DNA of 64,000 bases, from NCBI RefSeq assembly GCF_003073045.1, contig NC_037590.1, positions 31,026,449 to 31,090,448 on the forward strand. Direction: 5' to 3'. This document shows, in pieces, positions 21,880 to 34,200 of this stretch. The notes under the pieces are model-generated. The model did no database searches. It was not told the origin of the DNA and was given only the letters and a program-made list of their open reading frames with translations. Position 1 is the stretch's first letter, and each line of letters begins with the position of its first letter. The stretch comes from Pomacea canaliculata (lineage: Eukaryota > Mollusca > Gastropoda > Architaenioglossa > Ampullariidae). A program made the translations under genes and the position numbers.

Positions 21880-24140
21880 AGCGATCGCCATACTTAGAGT
21901 TTTTTTCTGAGAGGGTCTTGAAGCCGTATAAAGCAACGGACCAGGGGTACCTTAACCTTTGATGTCAAATAAGGAGCTCTGAAATTTACTTGTTAGAGTT
22001 GCACTAGTTTTTTATAGCTGGAAAGTAAACTTTTCCTCAAAGTAAGAAAGGATAATAACTCTGTTAGTCTCGAGTCGGCTCTTCTAATCTTCTTGTCTTT
22101 GTTTTTATTTTAATTTTCGGATTTCTCTCATTTTCTCTTTTATTTTCTTCTTTAACAACCGGATAGGTAGTATTTTTCTTTATCTTGAAAGGCGAATGTT
22201 TTGTAGTTATTTTAAAGTTTGCAATACTCATTATATCCGCCTATTGAATACTTTAAACGCACTTCTTCTGTAAACATTACTCCTAACAACGTTACCCGTA
22301 ATACTAGTCCTTTTTCACACCCTGCCCTGCTCATCTTTATCATGATTGTTTGTTTGGCTATTCTTTGCATTTTCTGTCTTTGGTATTATTTATCATTAGT
22401 ACTGCTTTTTATTCTTTTATAGTTCATATTTTATCTTTTGTTTTCCTGTACCTCGTTTGCTGTCCATGTTTTGTTGTTGTTCTTAGGCGCAAAGACCACG
22501 TTCCTTAGGAGTCTGAGTACGTGCTTTAAAAAAAATATTAATTTTAATATGTCCTCATAAGTTCCGATTCTGTCCGAAAGGGAGAAAAATAGTCAACGGT
22601 GGAGGGGTAGTGTGGACGGGTGATGGATATCAGTGAATGAAAAATACGAAGAGAATGATTTAGAAAAGTCGAGAATTCTGTGTGAGGAACGCCCACTCTC
22701 GTCCGACCCCCATTACACCAAACCCCCTCTGCATCTGACCCCGCAGTCAACTCTCTGACAAGTGAGCTTTCTTTACATGCGTGGCTCGAACATTAAAGTC
22801 AAGAAACACCCTCTGGCCACCCGGTATCCCTCCAGTTCCATCCTTGCTGAGCAGCTCTTTGTGATTGTGGCGCAGAAAAACAAGAGCAGGGTGGTAGGTC
22901 CGACGTCTGGACGAGTAGCTGACGGAGGGGGAGAAGGAGAATGGATGATAGGACCTAATGGGCACGACCTCTGTAGGGTCAAGGTACTTTAGAGCCACTC
23001 AGCCACTCAGCCACTCAGCCAGATAAGTGCTGCACAAAAGGCGCCTCGGAGATTTCCGGTCAACATGTGTTGTTGCTGCTGACGATGTTGTTTGATTGAT
23101 GGGGTGGGATGGGATGAGACCGGCTGCTTCACAGGTCGCTGGATAACAGCAAAGGATCCTCTGAGTGATTGGGCGTCATAGAGATAATGTTACTTGATAA
23201 CACCACCTGGCATTCTCTTTTGTTTCCTCAAAGAGTTCAATGAACAGGTACCGCCGCACATTTTCCCATTTGCTTAAAAGTGTTCAAATAGCCAAAGATT
23301 TACGCCTTTTCACTATTTTGTAAACATTGTGAAGGTATAGTGCAGGTGTGCTACAATTTTAATTCTTGTTTTTGCATCGTTATCAAAATGAAGTGAGTCC
23401 AGTCTCGAGGAAAGGTGTTCCATGGTTACAGACTGGGAAAACAGGAAAAGTAAGAAGAAAAACAAAGTGTGACACACACACACACAGAGCACGCACTGCG
23501 ATTGAAAGAAAAAAAAAGAGCCAGAACCGTAGAGCAAATAAATAAAAAAGTATTACAAATCGTTTGAACATTCCACATTAAAGAAGACACAGCCAAGATA
23601 ATGCTTTCAGAAGCAGACAAGACATAAGGAAGCTAGAGAGGGACGTGCAAGAAACTTTAGCAATTCTTGAGAAAAATGAAAGAGAATTTGAGCTGACAAC
23701 TGACGACCAGGGAAACATCCAGACACATTTGGAAGGTTTCTAAAACGAGCGTGTAGGAGGTTTAGATAAAGATGTTGAGTAATGACCTTTCTTACGGTGA
23801 GAAAAAAAAGAGAATAGGTGTGTGAATAAACATGTAAAGAACTAAAGTATCTTGTAGATCGATGAATGAGATCCTTGTAACAGTACATAAAGCTAGTAAT
23901 GTCACGGCTCATTGATTTCTCTCATCCCGGCAAAACATGTTTTGGAAGCATCGACCAGTGGCTCAAGATGTTTCATTGTTTTGTTGGCTGAACCTAGCCT
24001 GTGGTCCAGGCTGTTATGAGATGGGTCGGATAATTGAAAGTTTCCGGAGTTCGCTTATTTTCTGTTTTACATCGCAATGTACGAAAAGAGAAGAAAAATA
24101 CTTTGATGTCAACGTCGCACATACAGCCAGCTCGAAATAG
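21880..24140. repeat. Segmental duplication block 3' of CAP gene A (partner 51470-54480)
   Basis: Several long stretches match 51470-54480 in the same order. Examples are the block around 21885-22010, the block at 22730-23170 (including the GATGGGATGAGACCGGCTGC core), 23640-23900 and 23936-24060. It shows that the duplicated unit extends beyond the gene itself. The 23650-23740 part contains a relic reading frame (see findings). Confidence 0.75.
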
Positions 24141-24159
24141 GATTTTTTGAGTCATTCTT

Positions 24160-24165
24160 TAATGA
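24160..24165 (-). terminator. ATTAAA polyadenylation signal of CAP gene A
   Basis: ATTAAA on the minus strand about 120 nt after the stop codon. The hexamer and its surroundings are conserved in genes B (34615-34620) and C (54563-54568). Confidence 0.6.
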
Positions 24166-24285
24166 CATTCAAGGTATTTTAACAACTGGTCAGCGAGTGC
24201 TCCATCAGTCTGAACCACGTTGACAGGTCTTTAGCAATCCACTGTCTGTGCAGGCTACAGTTGACCATCTTGTTAATGAGGCTTA

Positions 24286-25319
24286 TTAGCCACCTGAAAC
24301 GAACTAACTAGCAATAGTGATACGGAAATACATAAAACAAGAAGACTTTTAAAGCATCTTATATAACTTGCTGTGAGGGGAGATGGACAAATTTTTAAGC
24401 AAGTGTTAAAATAATAGAAAAGCATTATTTATAAATATTTTCTCTTCCTGCGTGAAGTATAAGATTTTTATGCTTGGTTCACTTAAGCATGTATTAATGA
24501 ACACATTGTTTGCAAGGCTCACAATTTTATTGTGAAAGTTTGAACGAGAGTAAACAAAGCCTGCGCTTGACTAACGAGTGTTTACTCACTTGTAGTACAG
24601 ATGCCACACATGTAGGGGCACTCATGGGGCACGTTGGAGAACTTTTTACAGTAGGCTGGTGGCCATTGAGTGTTACAGTGCGACGGATCACTTTTCGGGC
24701 AGTTCACTGCAAAGACAGAGATCGGACATTTTTAGTTGTGGCTGACCTATGACGTCACCAGGGGTCACAAAGGACATCAGAGCGCGAGAAACCTCCTCCC
24801 TGACAATTTTTTTGTCCTATAAGCGAATGAGAGTTGGTGGGTGAGCAGGTGAGCTGGGAAGTGAGTTAGTGAGTGCGAGTGAGTGAGCAGGTAGGCAGGA
24901 AGCATGAATGTAACAAAGAAGGGAAGGAGACTGAAGTCTATCAAAGGTTTTCTAAAAACTTTTTTTTCAGAATTATGTTACTGTTGTGTTGTTTGTGAAC
25001 ATAGTGATATAGTGAACATTTCTTTGGTCCTAACCGTAGTCGTTTTGTTTTACACTATGTGAAAAGCTTGTGTGTAAGATTTTGGTTATGAAAAAGATCG
25101 TTAAGAGAGAGTTATCAGAGAACTTCATGACATCAATGACAGGAGGTGTTTCGACGCCTATGGTCTGATGTGTTTAATTTACGAGAATGAAAAACAAATA
25201 GACTAGTCCCCTGAATGTGGAAAACGACATTCGAGAAGTGAAGAATATGAAATGCTTATTATTTACTGTTTAAAAAAGCTCCATCATCATCATCGTCGTC
25301 GTCGTCTTCGTCATCGTCG

Positions 25320-25393
<74 letters not shown>

Positions 25394-28300
25394 TAAAACA
25401 GTCTCTGTTCAAGATTCATGGCTCTCTCAGCTCTGCTGTAAGTGTCCTTGTGAGTGTGCGTGCGCTCCTGTATACTTGCCAATGTATGTGTCTCAGTGAG
25501 TTTTCGCTGTAAAGTGTACAAACGTTAAAATGAATTCAGTCTAAATATAATTTACTGACAGTCTCAGTACTAGCAGAAAAAATGTTTTCAGGGTGGTGAG
25601 CACTACTCACGCGTCTGGCAGATGTCACCAGTGTAGAGCGAGGAGCAGGTACAGGTGCAACTCGCTATGTTGAAGGACCCTCCGTTAAGACACAGTTTGC
25701 CCTTACAGTCTGACAACAGGAATGACAAATACTAAGCTAGTATCTTTGTCCATGTCTATATATGGACATAAGGCAAATATATAGCTGTGTTCCGAAATAA
25801 ACTATAATTAAAGTTCAATTTTTTTTTAACTGTATTCCATTCCAAATTGTTCTTTTTTGTGCCTATGGGGCACTCTCTTTCTGACACACTCTATTTCACA
25901 CAAACCAATACAAGTAAAATTAACTAACACATGCTGTCATAGAAGACAACATATGGACAGCCCATGTGGCGATTAGTCTCAAGCATTTCACTAACAGCTT
26001 GACTATACGGGTTTAGACTGATGTCTTTGAGTTCATCCTTCTACTGTCAAGTATTCTCACCACACAGCTTTCCACTGGTGTCACACTTGGTTGGACAATC
26101 CGAGCAGCTTACAGTGGAGTTTTTGTATGGTTTTGAGACATCTCCTGACAGTTGTCTGTAAACAGGACAATACACACATCGTCACCTTAAGCACAAGTTT
26201 CAACATCCATGCTTATATATTAACCGAGTCCTTCTTGACCATAATATATTTTAGTTGCTGAGTCTGTGTGAACGACTCTACCCATCCTCTCCTCACTGAT
26301 CCAGTGTTAATAATTTGATGACAGGTTATTACAAATTGTAAATAATTTGATGACAGATCATTACAAAATAATGCTAATATTATAATTTTATCTTAGATAT
26401 TTATATTTAATATTATAATATTTACATGAAGAATCCAAATATTTGTATTTATATAAGTCATGAATGCTCACTCACGTCGACACAAACACACACACTCCTC
26501 ATACCCTTTGAAGTGTAACACTAATTTTCTCTACAAACTGCGAGTGAAAGTGGTTATGTCAGAAAGTAGGATGGCATAAGCCTTTTCCTTGTAGAATTGC
26601 AAATCATCAAGAAGTCTGTGTATAGGATCTGATAACGGTGTACGTTACCCAAAGGCATAGTTGCAGAAGTAGTATCTCTCATACTTTTTTCCCACACATT
26701 TTGCTTGCCCGCAGCCAATCCGATGTGCTCTAGCTCCAACGACCTTATACAGAAATAAGTAAAAAAATATAATAGGATATGGAAATGTAATATGAACGTG
26801 TTCACTTGTTGACCATCATATCTAGTCCAAGTAAATCTCTAAATGCTCCTCCTGCGTTTACTACTTCTGAACATCCTGCAGTTTACTACATAAACACATA
26901 TACTCATAATAGCGAGAGCTACAGATATCTGTGTGTAGTGGATGTTGTAAAGAGGTGACATACCTGTGTGCAGTAGATGTTGTAAAGAGGTGACATACCT
27001 GTGTGTAGTGGATGTTGTAAAGAGGTGACATACCTGTGTGTAGTGGATGTTGTAAAGAGGTGACATACCTGTGTGTAGTGGATGTTGTCAAGAGGTGACA
27101 TACCTGTGTGTAGTGGATGTTGTCAAGAGGTGACATACCTGTGTGTAGTGCCCTACTACACCTCCAGTAGAGCCGGTGCCGTAAATGAAATCTTTGCGCT
27201 CATCAAACCACGACTTAACTGCATTAGCAAATGTGGATTGCCCAAAGGCTCCGTTCTGTCCTATGTTGACTCCGGGAAGAGCTACAAGACAACACAAAAA
27301 AAATAAAAATTGAACCTGAGATACAGAGGATACCAATGTCAATCACAACCCCCCCTCCCCGAAAAAAAATAAAATCAAAAGCCTTTCAGGCTATATTTTT
27401 TGTCCTCAATGGGGGTAAAGAAAACCTGATTAAGAACAAACACTAGTCAGTGAACCTGAATCACGACTTCTTGTCGTCTGTATCGCTAATGTATATCCTT
27501 TTAAAACAAAATGAGTTTCACATAGACAATGAGATCAAAGGTGTGTTTGTATCAACGTTTACATCAGGGTTATTAAGGTAATCCTTTGCGAGATATCTTA
27601 GATGACATGAGACCTATGAACTATTATTTCCTCACCCACATTAACCGAGTGAATATCAAGTGCTTGTGCATGCCTTGTAGCGAGAAAAATAAGGTTTGAA
27701 TCCTTTAGTTGAATAAGACAATAAATACAAGGGCGTTTTAGAAGGGACAGAGAGGCTGAACAGCAAAACGAAGACCAATGGAAGGATGAATACTCACAGG
27801 GGACCAAACGTGCAGTACCCGTGTCGTGTCCAACGACACACTGCTTGGCCCATTTCTCGGCCCCACGGGCGATGTCTTCGTCCCATATCTGTAATAAAAA
27901 CAAACCCTCTAGGAATCCACACAGCCCGAAAGACCTGTAAGGACCCAGGCATCATAAATGTTCTGTGAAAGTCTAATGTCCTTCATTTACGTATTCATTA
28001 TAACTACATTCTGACTACAGGACATTCGTGGATAACATTTTCTTTCAAAGAAATTGTAGGCACGTTCGTAGTAACGTTATAAGAGGTTTGTTGAAATAAC
28101 AAACAAGTAAACAAAAAAAAAACTTCATGTTTGGGACATGGTTTTGTGTTTGTTGTGAGTTCTATTTACTTTTCAAACATTATCTATGATGCAAGAAACT
28201 TTATTTGACTGCGACGTGGAACAGTATTCATCTTTAGAAAGAAAAAAAGGCTGTTAAAGTACAAGAGATAGAGAGAAAGATGAGGGTTTAGAGGAAAAAT

Positions 28301-29883
28301 ACTCTGAATGTAAAAAAGGCAATCGAACTGATTAACTTGTTTTGTGCCTTGCGATTTATTTGGCTTTGATCTTGGTGAAGGCTTCAACGGTTTTAGCATC
28401 CGTCTTGTTGTCCACCTATTTAATTGTCGAGTTTCTTTAAACATCTCCTTTACCTTTGATCTAGCATTTACCCCTACCACTGTTTATCCCCAGTTGCTGC
28501 ATTTTTACTGTGTCCCTGTGAGCATTCATGCAGAATAACCATGTATTTTACAAGTTCCCTAGTCCGGCTCTATAAAAGCTAGCTGCAACACAGCCACAAC
28601 CTCTTTAGTACCAGCGACAATTATCACAGAAAAAGAAAAAATTTTCAAGTTGCCGAATTCGATATAACCTCACACAGAACCAGTGTGTTTTTATTATCAT
28701 ATACCTTTTCTTGCCGAAAAAAATAAGGAAATGAAAAATGGGGGAAAATAGTGCAGACCGCAAACAGTAGTGACTGGCTAGTATTTTGTAGTGATGAAAG
28801 AGAGGTAATCTGATAACAAGAATAGACAAAGGATAAACAATAAGCGATTTGCCGCTGGGAACCCTTTCTTCTGCTCTTCTCTTACCACCCACCTTTTGCA
28901 CTCTTCCGTCGTGCTTGTCAATACGACAAAAACTACCTGGTCACTTAAAATTGTGCTCACTACATCGCCTCACAGAGGTCTGAACCCAGGTTCACATCAC
29001 GTTGCAAAAGACCATCTGGACGTCTGTCACGTGACAATTAGTAAAAGGCTCATTAAATACGGCAGGGTCAACATGAAGAGGTCAAATGAACGACTCATAA
29101 AAAAGCTGCAGGTTAGTTAACCGCTACGGGTTAGCTAGAACTGTAACTGTGTTTTGTGTACCCGGCTGCGGGTCAACCAACCAGTTTCGGCATGTTCGCC
29201 GCGAGCGGCACGACTTGGCCGCGCAGGTCGTTGTGTTGCTGCACCAGAGCGGCCTTGGTGGCGGCGTCCAGCGGCACCGCGACACCCACGTCGGTGAGAC
29301 ACATGGTGTGCTGTGGGTCGAGCTTGGTCCACTTGGGGTCACAGGTCTGTAAAGTCAAAGACGTAAGCAGGAACACGTGACCAAGTAGGCGGAGTTAAGA
29401 GCGCCCGCGTGTGTGTGTGTACCTGACAAAGCGATATGTGTTTGTGAATATGATATGACAATCATGGTGACTACTACAAGGATGTCCATATTTAATGACA
29501 TTTCTAACTTTAAAATGAATGTTTTGCTGTTGTAATGTCTCCGTATTACCTCCCTTTCAGCTGGGAATGAGCTGAGCAAAAAAAAAAGAAGAAAGCAAAA
29601 TACAAAAAACAAACCTCGCCACATTACAATCATAAAATTCTCATTAGCATACAATGGATATATTTCCATTGGAAACTGCACTTGCCGGCTAGGAGAATTA
29701 GCATTTTAATTTCCCTTTTACGTGGTTATTCGTTTATGCGTGTTATTTTTTTTTCCTTTGCCATAACAAAGACCACACAAGCATCTTACAGGAGCAGCGG
29801 TCAATTGTACTTACCTGAGCTGTTGCCGCGTTCAGACAAGTCAGGAAAACAGCAAAGTACGCAAGGCACACATGTAGAAACAT
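24286..29883 (-). CDS. Secreted CAP-superfamily protein with EGF-like and ShKT modules, gene A (293 aa, 9 coding exons)
   Basis: Exons in coding order: 29815-29883, 29182-29346, 27798-27888, 27139-27281, 26649-26743, 26061-26155, 25611-25709, 24590-24706, 24286-24293. All introns are GT-AG and phases agree throughout. Exon 1 is a 23-residue signal peptide (MFLHVCLAY...). Exons 2-5 form the CAP domain: QQHNDLR, AEKWAKQC, FDERKDF, GHYTQVVGA (CAP1) and YYFCNYA (CAP2), so the His-Glu-Glu-His cavity residues are all there. Exon 6 is a cysteine-rich hinge with an N-glycosylation site (NST). Exon 7 is a six-cysteine EGF-like module (CKGKLCLNGG...). Exon 8 is a six-cysteine ShKT module (CPKSDPSHC...CPYMCGIC). 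Exon 9 adds two residues and the stop. CAP proteins bind lipids or other partners; some are venom proteins, but a toxin role is not shown here. An upstream in-frame ATG at 29949 lies at or before the expected transcription start, so I chose 29883. The first exon lacks the acidic segment found in B and C. Confidence 0.92.
25283..25390. repeat. (CAT/CGT)n microsatellite in intron 7 of CAP gene A
   Basis: About 36 trinucleotide units, first mixed CATCGTC then pure CAT, in the intron between the EGF-like and ShKT exons. Absent at the matching place in gene B (about 36290-36415). It reads as poly-His or poly-Met in chance frames, which are not genes. Confidence 0.95.
26929..27139 (-). repeat. 35-bp minisatellite carrying a copied splice donor, CAP gene A
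   Basis: Each 35-bp unit holds the end of exon 4 (CACTACACACAG) and its donor GTATGTCACC. The true exon end is 27139. Five further intact donors lie at 27104, 27069, 27034, 26999 and 26964, and a sixth copy at 26929 has lost its GT. Units differ mainly at one or two positions (TTGTAAAG or TTGTCAAG). Confidence 0.95.
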
Positions 29884-29965
29884 AGTGACAGGCAAGCGAA
29901 GGACACTTGAATCGACTGGCTGGTTAACGGTAACGTCCAGAGAAGACATACGACAAGTGGTGTTT

Positions 29966-30025
29966 GTAGGTATTTATATCTTCTGGGACCTGCACAGTTT
30001 GGGACCATGTGTTGCTCGTTCTGAC
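29966..30025 (-). promoter_or_regulatory. Core promoter of CAP gene A (TATA box)
   Basis: TATAAATA on the minus strand (plus-strand 29971-29978) inside a block shared by all three genes. Next to it upstream is AACTGTGCAGGTCCC, preceded by a conserved AGAACGAGCAACA. Transcription would start about 25-30 nt downstream, near 29945, giving a 5' UTR of about 60 nt. Confidence 0.7.
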
Positions 30026-30059
30026 GATTAGAGCCAATCAAAAGGGGCAAACGTTAAGC

Positions 30060-31260
30060 AAAACAACCCACATACTGTTCCTCCACTTCAATTTACACAC
30101 TTGAAGAGCGTGAAAATACAATTTTGTTGTGGTACCAATGAAGTGGTTAGGCCAGAATTATTTGTGGATCTACTGATATGCAAATGAGTCAAATAAAAAA
30201 ACAATATCCTTTAGGATAATGAAAATGAAATTTACTTTAAAAGCAGTGTCTGTATTTATGCGGGGTCCAGCTATCCAATATGACTTTAGGGCAAGGAAGA
30301 GTGTAATATTTCCCCCCATGGTTAGGTAAAATTCAGTTCAGGATACAGTTTCTCTTTAACCTGCTGTTTTATTTTAAAATGGTTTTCGTTAAACATCTTT
30401 TGGGGTGCAATATCAATCTAATGACTGGGTATTGATACTATCATCCCAAATCTGAGTTAATACCATATTTTCTTTTTCGATATAATCGTTACAAATATCC
30501 ACAGGCGCGGAAAAAAGTCAGTCTGGTGACGTGATGTTTGTACACAGATATACTTAATCAACATTTGGTTCCTGCTGTCCCATTGGCTAGACACTTGGCT
30601 ATGTATCCACGTACAATCCTGTCGTCTGTATTGATGGGCTTTTTCTGTACATGTTTGCATTAAAAACTGAAGGAATGTATTAACAAGTGGGAGAAAGGTA
30701 TCTTCTACTGAGCTTGACCAGATTCGAAATAGTGAGAGTGCACCCTTTTAGTTCTTTATAACTACAAGCTTGGCTTAGGGCTGATTCCTAACAGCGAGTA
30801 TTGCAAATTCCTAAATGCGGGGACCGCAAAAGCGGGATTTGTAAAACGAATTTCAAGCGACATACTTATCTAAAGCCACCATGTAAAAGTCCTTAAAAGT
30901 TGATTGAACAGCTTGGAAGAGGAACAAACACTAGAGGTGAGTTCAATGGACTAGTGATGACACGAGTGTCTAAATGTCGTGTAGACGTGCACCGTGCATA
31001 CATTCTGGGTGTTTTTAAAACAAACAGCATACAAAATAGTTATCAAATGCAAAGCTCAGTAATATCTGAAGAATACAATTGTCACGCTTACACAAGACAA
31101 AGGACCGAAGCGGCAAACCTCAGAAGTACCTCAAAGTCTCATTTTGTCCTGGCTAATGTGTCGGCAAAGTATTGGCAAAGAAGTGTGGACTTAGCATGTT
31201 GACTAGACTTTCGATACCCTGCACTTTTATTCCAAACATTTTCTGTGATATTTACACAAA
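30060..31260. repeat. Upstream flank of CAP gene A, shared with the flanks of B and C
   Basis: Stretches at 30480-30780 and 30890-31260 match 42650-42960 and 43390-43760 (gene B), and 63280-63600 (gene C, more diverged). The open frame at 30900-31202 is not kept in the other copies and is not called a gene. Confidence 0.65.
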
Positions 31261-32642
31261 CCTTTTGAAAAAACTTAGTTCAATGTTCAACATATCCCCG
31301 TTAATCAGTCTATTATTATCTGGAAAAAATGGATAAAATAGAATTTAGTTGTGAACATAAAGTTTAAATGCCTGTCATATGAGACATTGTACAAGAGTTC
31401 TAACTGGTGCCTCCTTAACTATTGTTCTAAGCACCACACCTCAAATACAATACTGCATCGAAATGTTAATGTTCATAGTCACTCTCATTCTCGTCGTTGA
31501 GACACATGGTGTGGTTATGGTCGAGGTTTGTCCACTTGGGGTCACAGGTCTGTAAAGTCAAAGACGTAAGCAGGAACACGTGACCAAGTAGACGGAGTTA
31601 AGAGCTCGCGCGTGTGTGTGTGTATGAGTGTACTTGACAAAGCGATATGTGTTTGTGAATATGATATGACAATCACGATGACTACTACAAGGATGTCCAT
31701 ATTTAATGACATTACTAACTTTAAAATAAATGTTTTGCTGTTGTAATGTCTCCATATTATGGACATCCTTTTATGATAGGTAATATTTGGCTTGTGTCTC
31801 GATAACAATGAGGGATCTCCACACCAGATGTGTCAACAAAAATGTTGCACCTCACTAGTCCTTTAAGCAAGAAAAAACAAAAAACAAAAAACGAACTTCA
31901 CCACATTATAATGATAAAATCCTCATTAGCATACAATGGATATATTTCCATTGAAAACGGCAACTGTCGGTCAGGAGCATTTGCATTTTAATTTCCCTTT
32001 TAAGTGGTTATTCGTGTATGCCTGTTATTTTTTCCTTTGCCAGAACAAAGACCACACAAGCGTCGCACAGGTGCAGCGGTCAATTATACGTACCTGAACT
32101 GCAAGACGATGGCTTTTTAATAATCGACCGTGATTTCAGGTACAGGGCCCACGAGCGGCCCTGAAACGCACATGAACACGACAAGACAAGCAAGACACGG
32201 ACACATGCACGTGCACACCTCTCTCTCCACACACACTTCACCCCAAGACCCTGTCGCCACACAGTTTAAGACAAATTGTTTCAGTGATATCCATATCGTC
32301 CCACCTAAGACCACATCGTCCCACCTAAACCATATCGTCCCACCTAAACCACATCGTCCCACCTAAACCATATCGTCCCAAATTATCTCGGGCCCAAATG
32401 ACGAATCGATCACCGATGACACAAGAAGCCACTAATATCAAATATTACAAAGAGAGATAGTCGTTGTCTGAAAAATATAGATACGTAGCTGTCTGTTTAA
32501 AGACAGAGCCATGCGAATAAGTTTAGCTATTTTATTTTTAAAAATTGCAGACATGGGTATAGCTGGGACGATCTGACTCATGCTGTAGTGCGTCACAGAC
32601 CTTTTAAAAAACTTAGTTCAATGTTCAACATATCCCCGTTAA
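31261..32642 (-). pseudogene. Partial CAP gene copy between A and B, bounded by a 43-bp direct repeat
   Basis: The stretch 31498-32100 matches gene A from the start of exon 2 through intron 1 to the donor of exon 1. It keeps only the 5' part of exon 2 (acceptor at 31549). It also has an exon-1b-like segment (about 32094-32160) with intact splice signals on both sides. No signal-peptide exon and no exons 3-9 are present, so it is a broken remnant. The segment is flanked by near-identical copies of a 43-bp sequence at 31261-31304 and 32600-32642, of which genes B and C have a single counterpart. Confidence 0.75.
32292..32382. repeat. 19-bp tandem repeat
   Basis: Nearly five units of CAT/CACATCGTCCCACCTAAAC, alternating CATATCG and CACATCG at the start. 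Confidence 0.9.
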
Positions 32643-34200
32643 CATAGGGCCATCAGTCAGCCAGAGAGTGTATGTGAGTTGTCGATTCATAGAACAATAG
32701 ACCACATGCTACTCGGTACATCTGTTGAAAAATAAACTCTTTCAAACATATTCTTTTCAAAGGACAGAGGCATTTTCATGACTTGCAAATCATGAGTTGC
32801 TTATGTTGTTATTAAGTATGTTGCAGAAGGAAATTATGTATGAGTAAAACAACTCATTAGCAAATAGAGCAGAGACTAATTAATGTTTTCTTTACAATAT
32901 ATATTTTTATGTAGCAGAGTCTATAGATGTGATAAGTAGTGTGTGTACAAATAAGTCCTTACCTATGCATGTGCTTATAAATCAGAGTTTTCTGAGTAGT
33001 TGTAGACACCCACGGGCTTACTCCCATTGAAGTCAACTGTAGTAGTAGGAATGTCCTACGGATGAAAATGTGTAGACATCTGTGCATAGCCTGACTGGGA
33101 GGCAATATTCCTTGTTTTTAAGGGCGAATTTTAATATTAGATAGCATTTATGTAAGGTCACATGCATGGGTAGACATGTGCTTGTTTGGTTTTGAACTGA
33201 AATTCTATTTATTTTATTAAAACATTGATTTATTGGATCTGAAGGTAATAGGAACCCTATCCTTTGGAATCAGTGGTTTGCTTGTATATATTTACAGTCA
33301 GCTGTACATTTCATGCAATTCAACAGGTAATCTTTCAGCTACTTACAGATATGTGCACTGAAAAATAGCTATAAGTATAATAAACATACCTATAAGTCAT
33401 TTCGTTTTGGCAACAGAATATGCCTGATGAAGATATTATACTTAAGTTTACATCATTTGAAAATGTCCATTTCCCTATAGATTGCTGTTGAACATGCTGT
33501 TTCTATTGTAAATATGATTATAATTATCTCTGCATATTACCGTGAGTCACTGGCATGTGTCATGTCATGTGAGAGACAGTGTGTGTGTTTGTGCACGCGC
33601 GCGAACGTGATTGACTCATATAATAATAGATCACAGGCTACTCCATGCATAAGTTGCTTTTTCATGCTAGAAGACAATAATAACAATATTAACACAGGTG
33701 TTCGGGAAAAGCATTAATTTCATTGTCTCTTAGAGCAGGAAACTGGCTCCATGCGCAGTTTAGAGGAGATCCATCGATATGTTATATACAAGCAAGAAGA
33801 CAGCAGTCTATTGTTATGCTGGAAAATAATAAACTAATAAAATAATAAGCTGGCTGTACGATGCTGTGAGAGCTTGCAAAGCTTTTGAAGAGGAGGGCTG
33901 GATGAGGAGGGATATATATCTGTGATGTTCTCTTTATCATCAAAAGAGCCGTGAACATTAAACTGAAAATATAAAGGCACACTTGAGAAGAAAAAAGGTT
34001 TATGAAAAATGACTTAAAAATTTGTAGTTTTTTTTAATGGAAGGGGGGAAAGATGCCACAGATGTAGTTGGAGTGGTATGACTAAGCGCACGTGCAAGGA
34101 CGAACATTTCGATTCAGTGCTCCGACTTAGTGTCTCTACGATGCAGCCGGACATACAGAAGTTGGTTTCGGGTAAACAACTTCAAATATCCCACTAATTA
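32643..34200. other. Unique intergenic DNA between the partial copy and gene B
   Basis: No coding signal and no match to other parts of the window. Confidence 0.4.

Noticed and set aside
24581-24584. Ending CAP proteins at the stop just after the ShKT exon (TTSE-stop in A)
   Set aside because: All three copies have a consensus GTGAGT donor there and a conserved small last exon in matching phase with a polyadenylation signal.
25252-25521. Open frames rich in poly-His (+) or poly-Met (-)
   Set aside because: Produced by the (CAT)n microsatellite inside an intron of CAP gene A.
26929-27139. 35-bp repeats could suggest a CRISPR array
   Set aside because: Units are head to tail without spacers, lie at an intron-exon border of a eukaryotic gene, and contain the exon end itself.
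29947-29949. Upstream in-frame ATG of CAP gene A as the start codon
   Set aside because: It lies about where transcription should begin and would bury the signal peptide 22 residues in; genes B and C start at the equivalent of 29883.
30900-31202. 100-codon open frame upstream of CAP gene A
   Set aside because: Frame is not preserved in the duplicated flanks at 43.4 and 63.3 kb.
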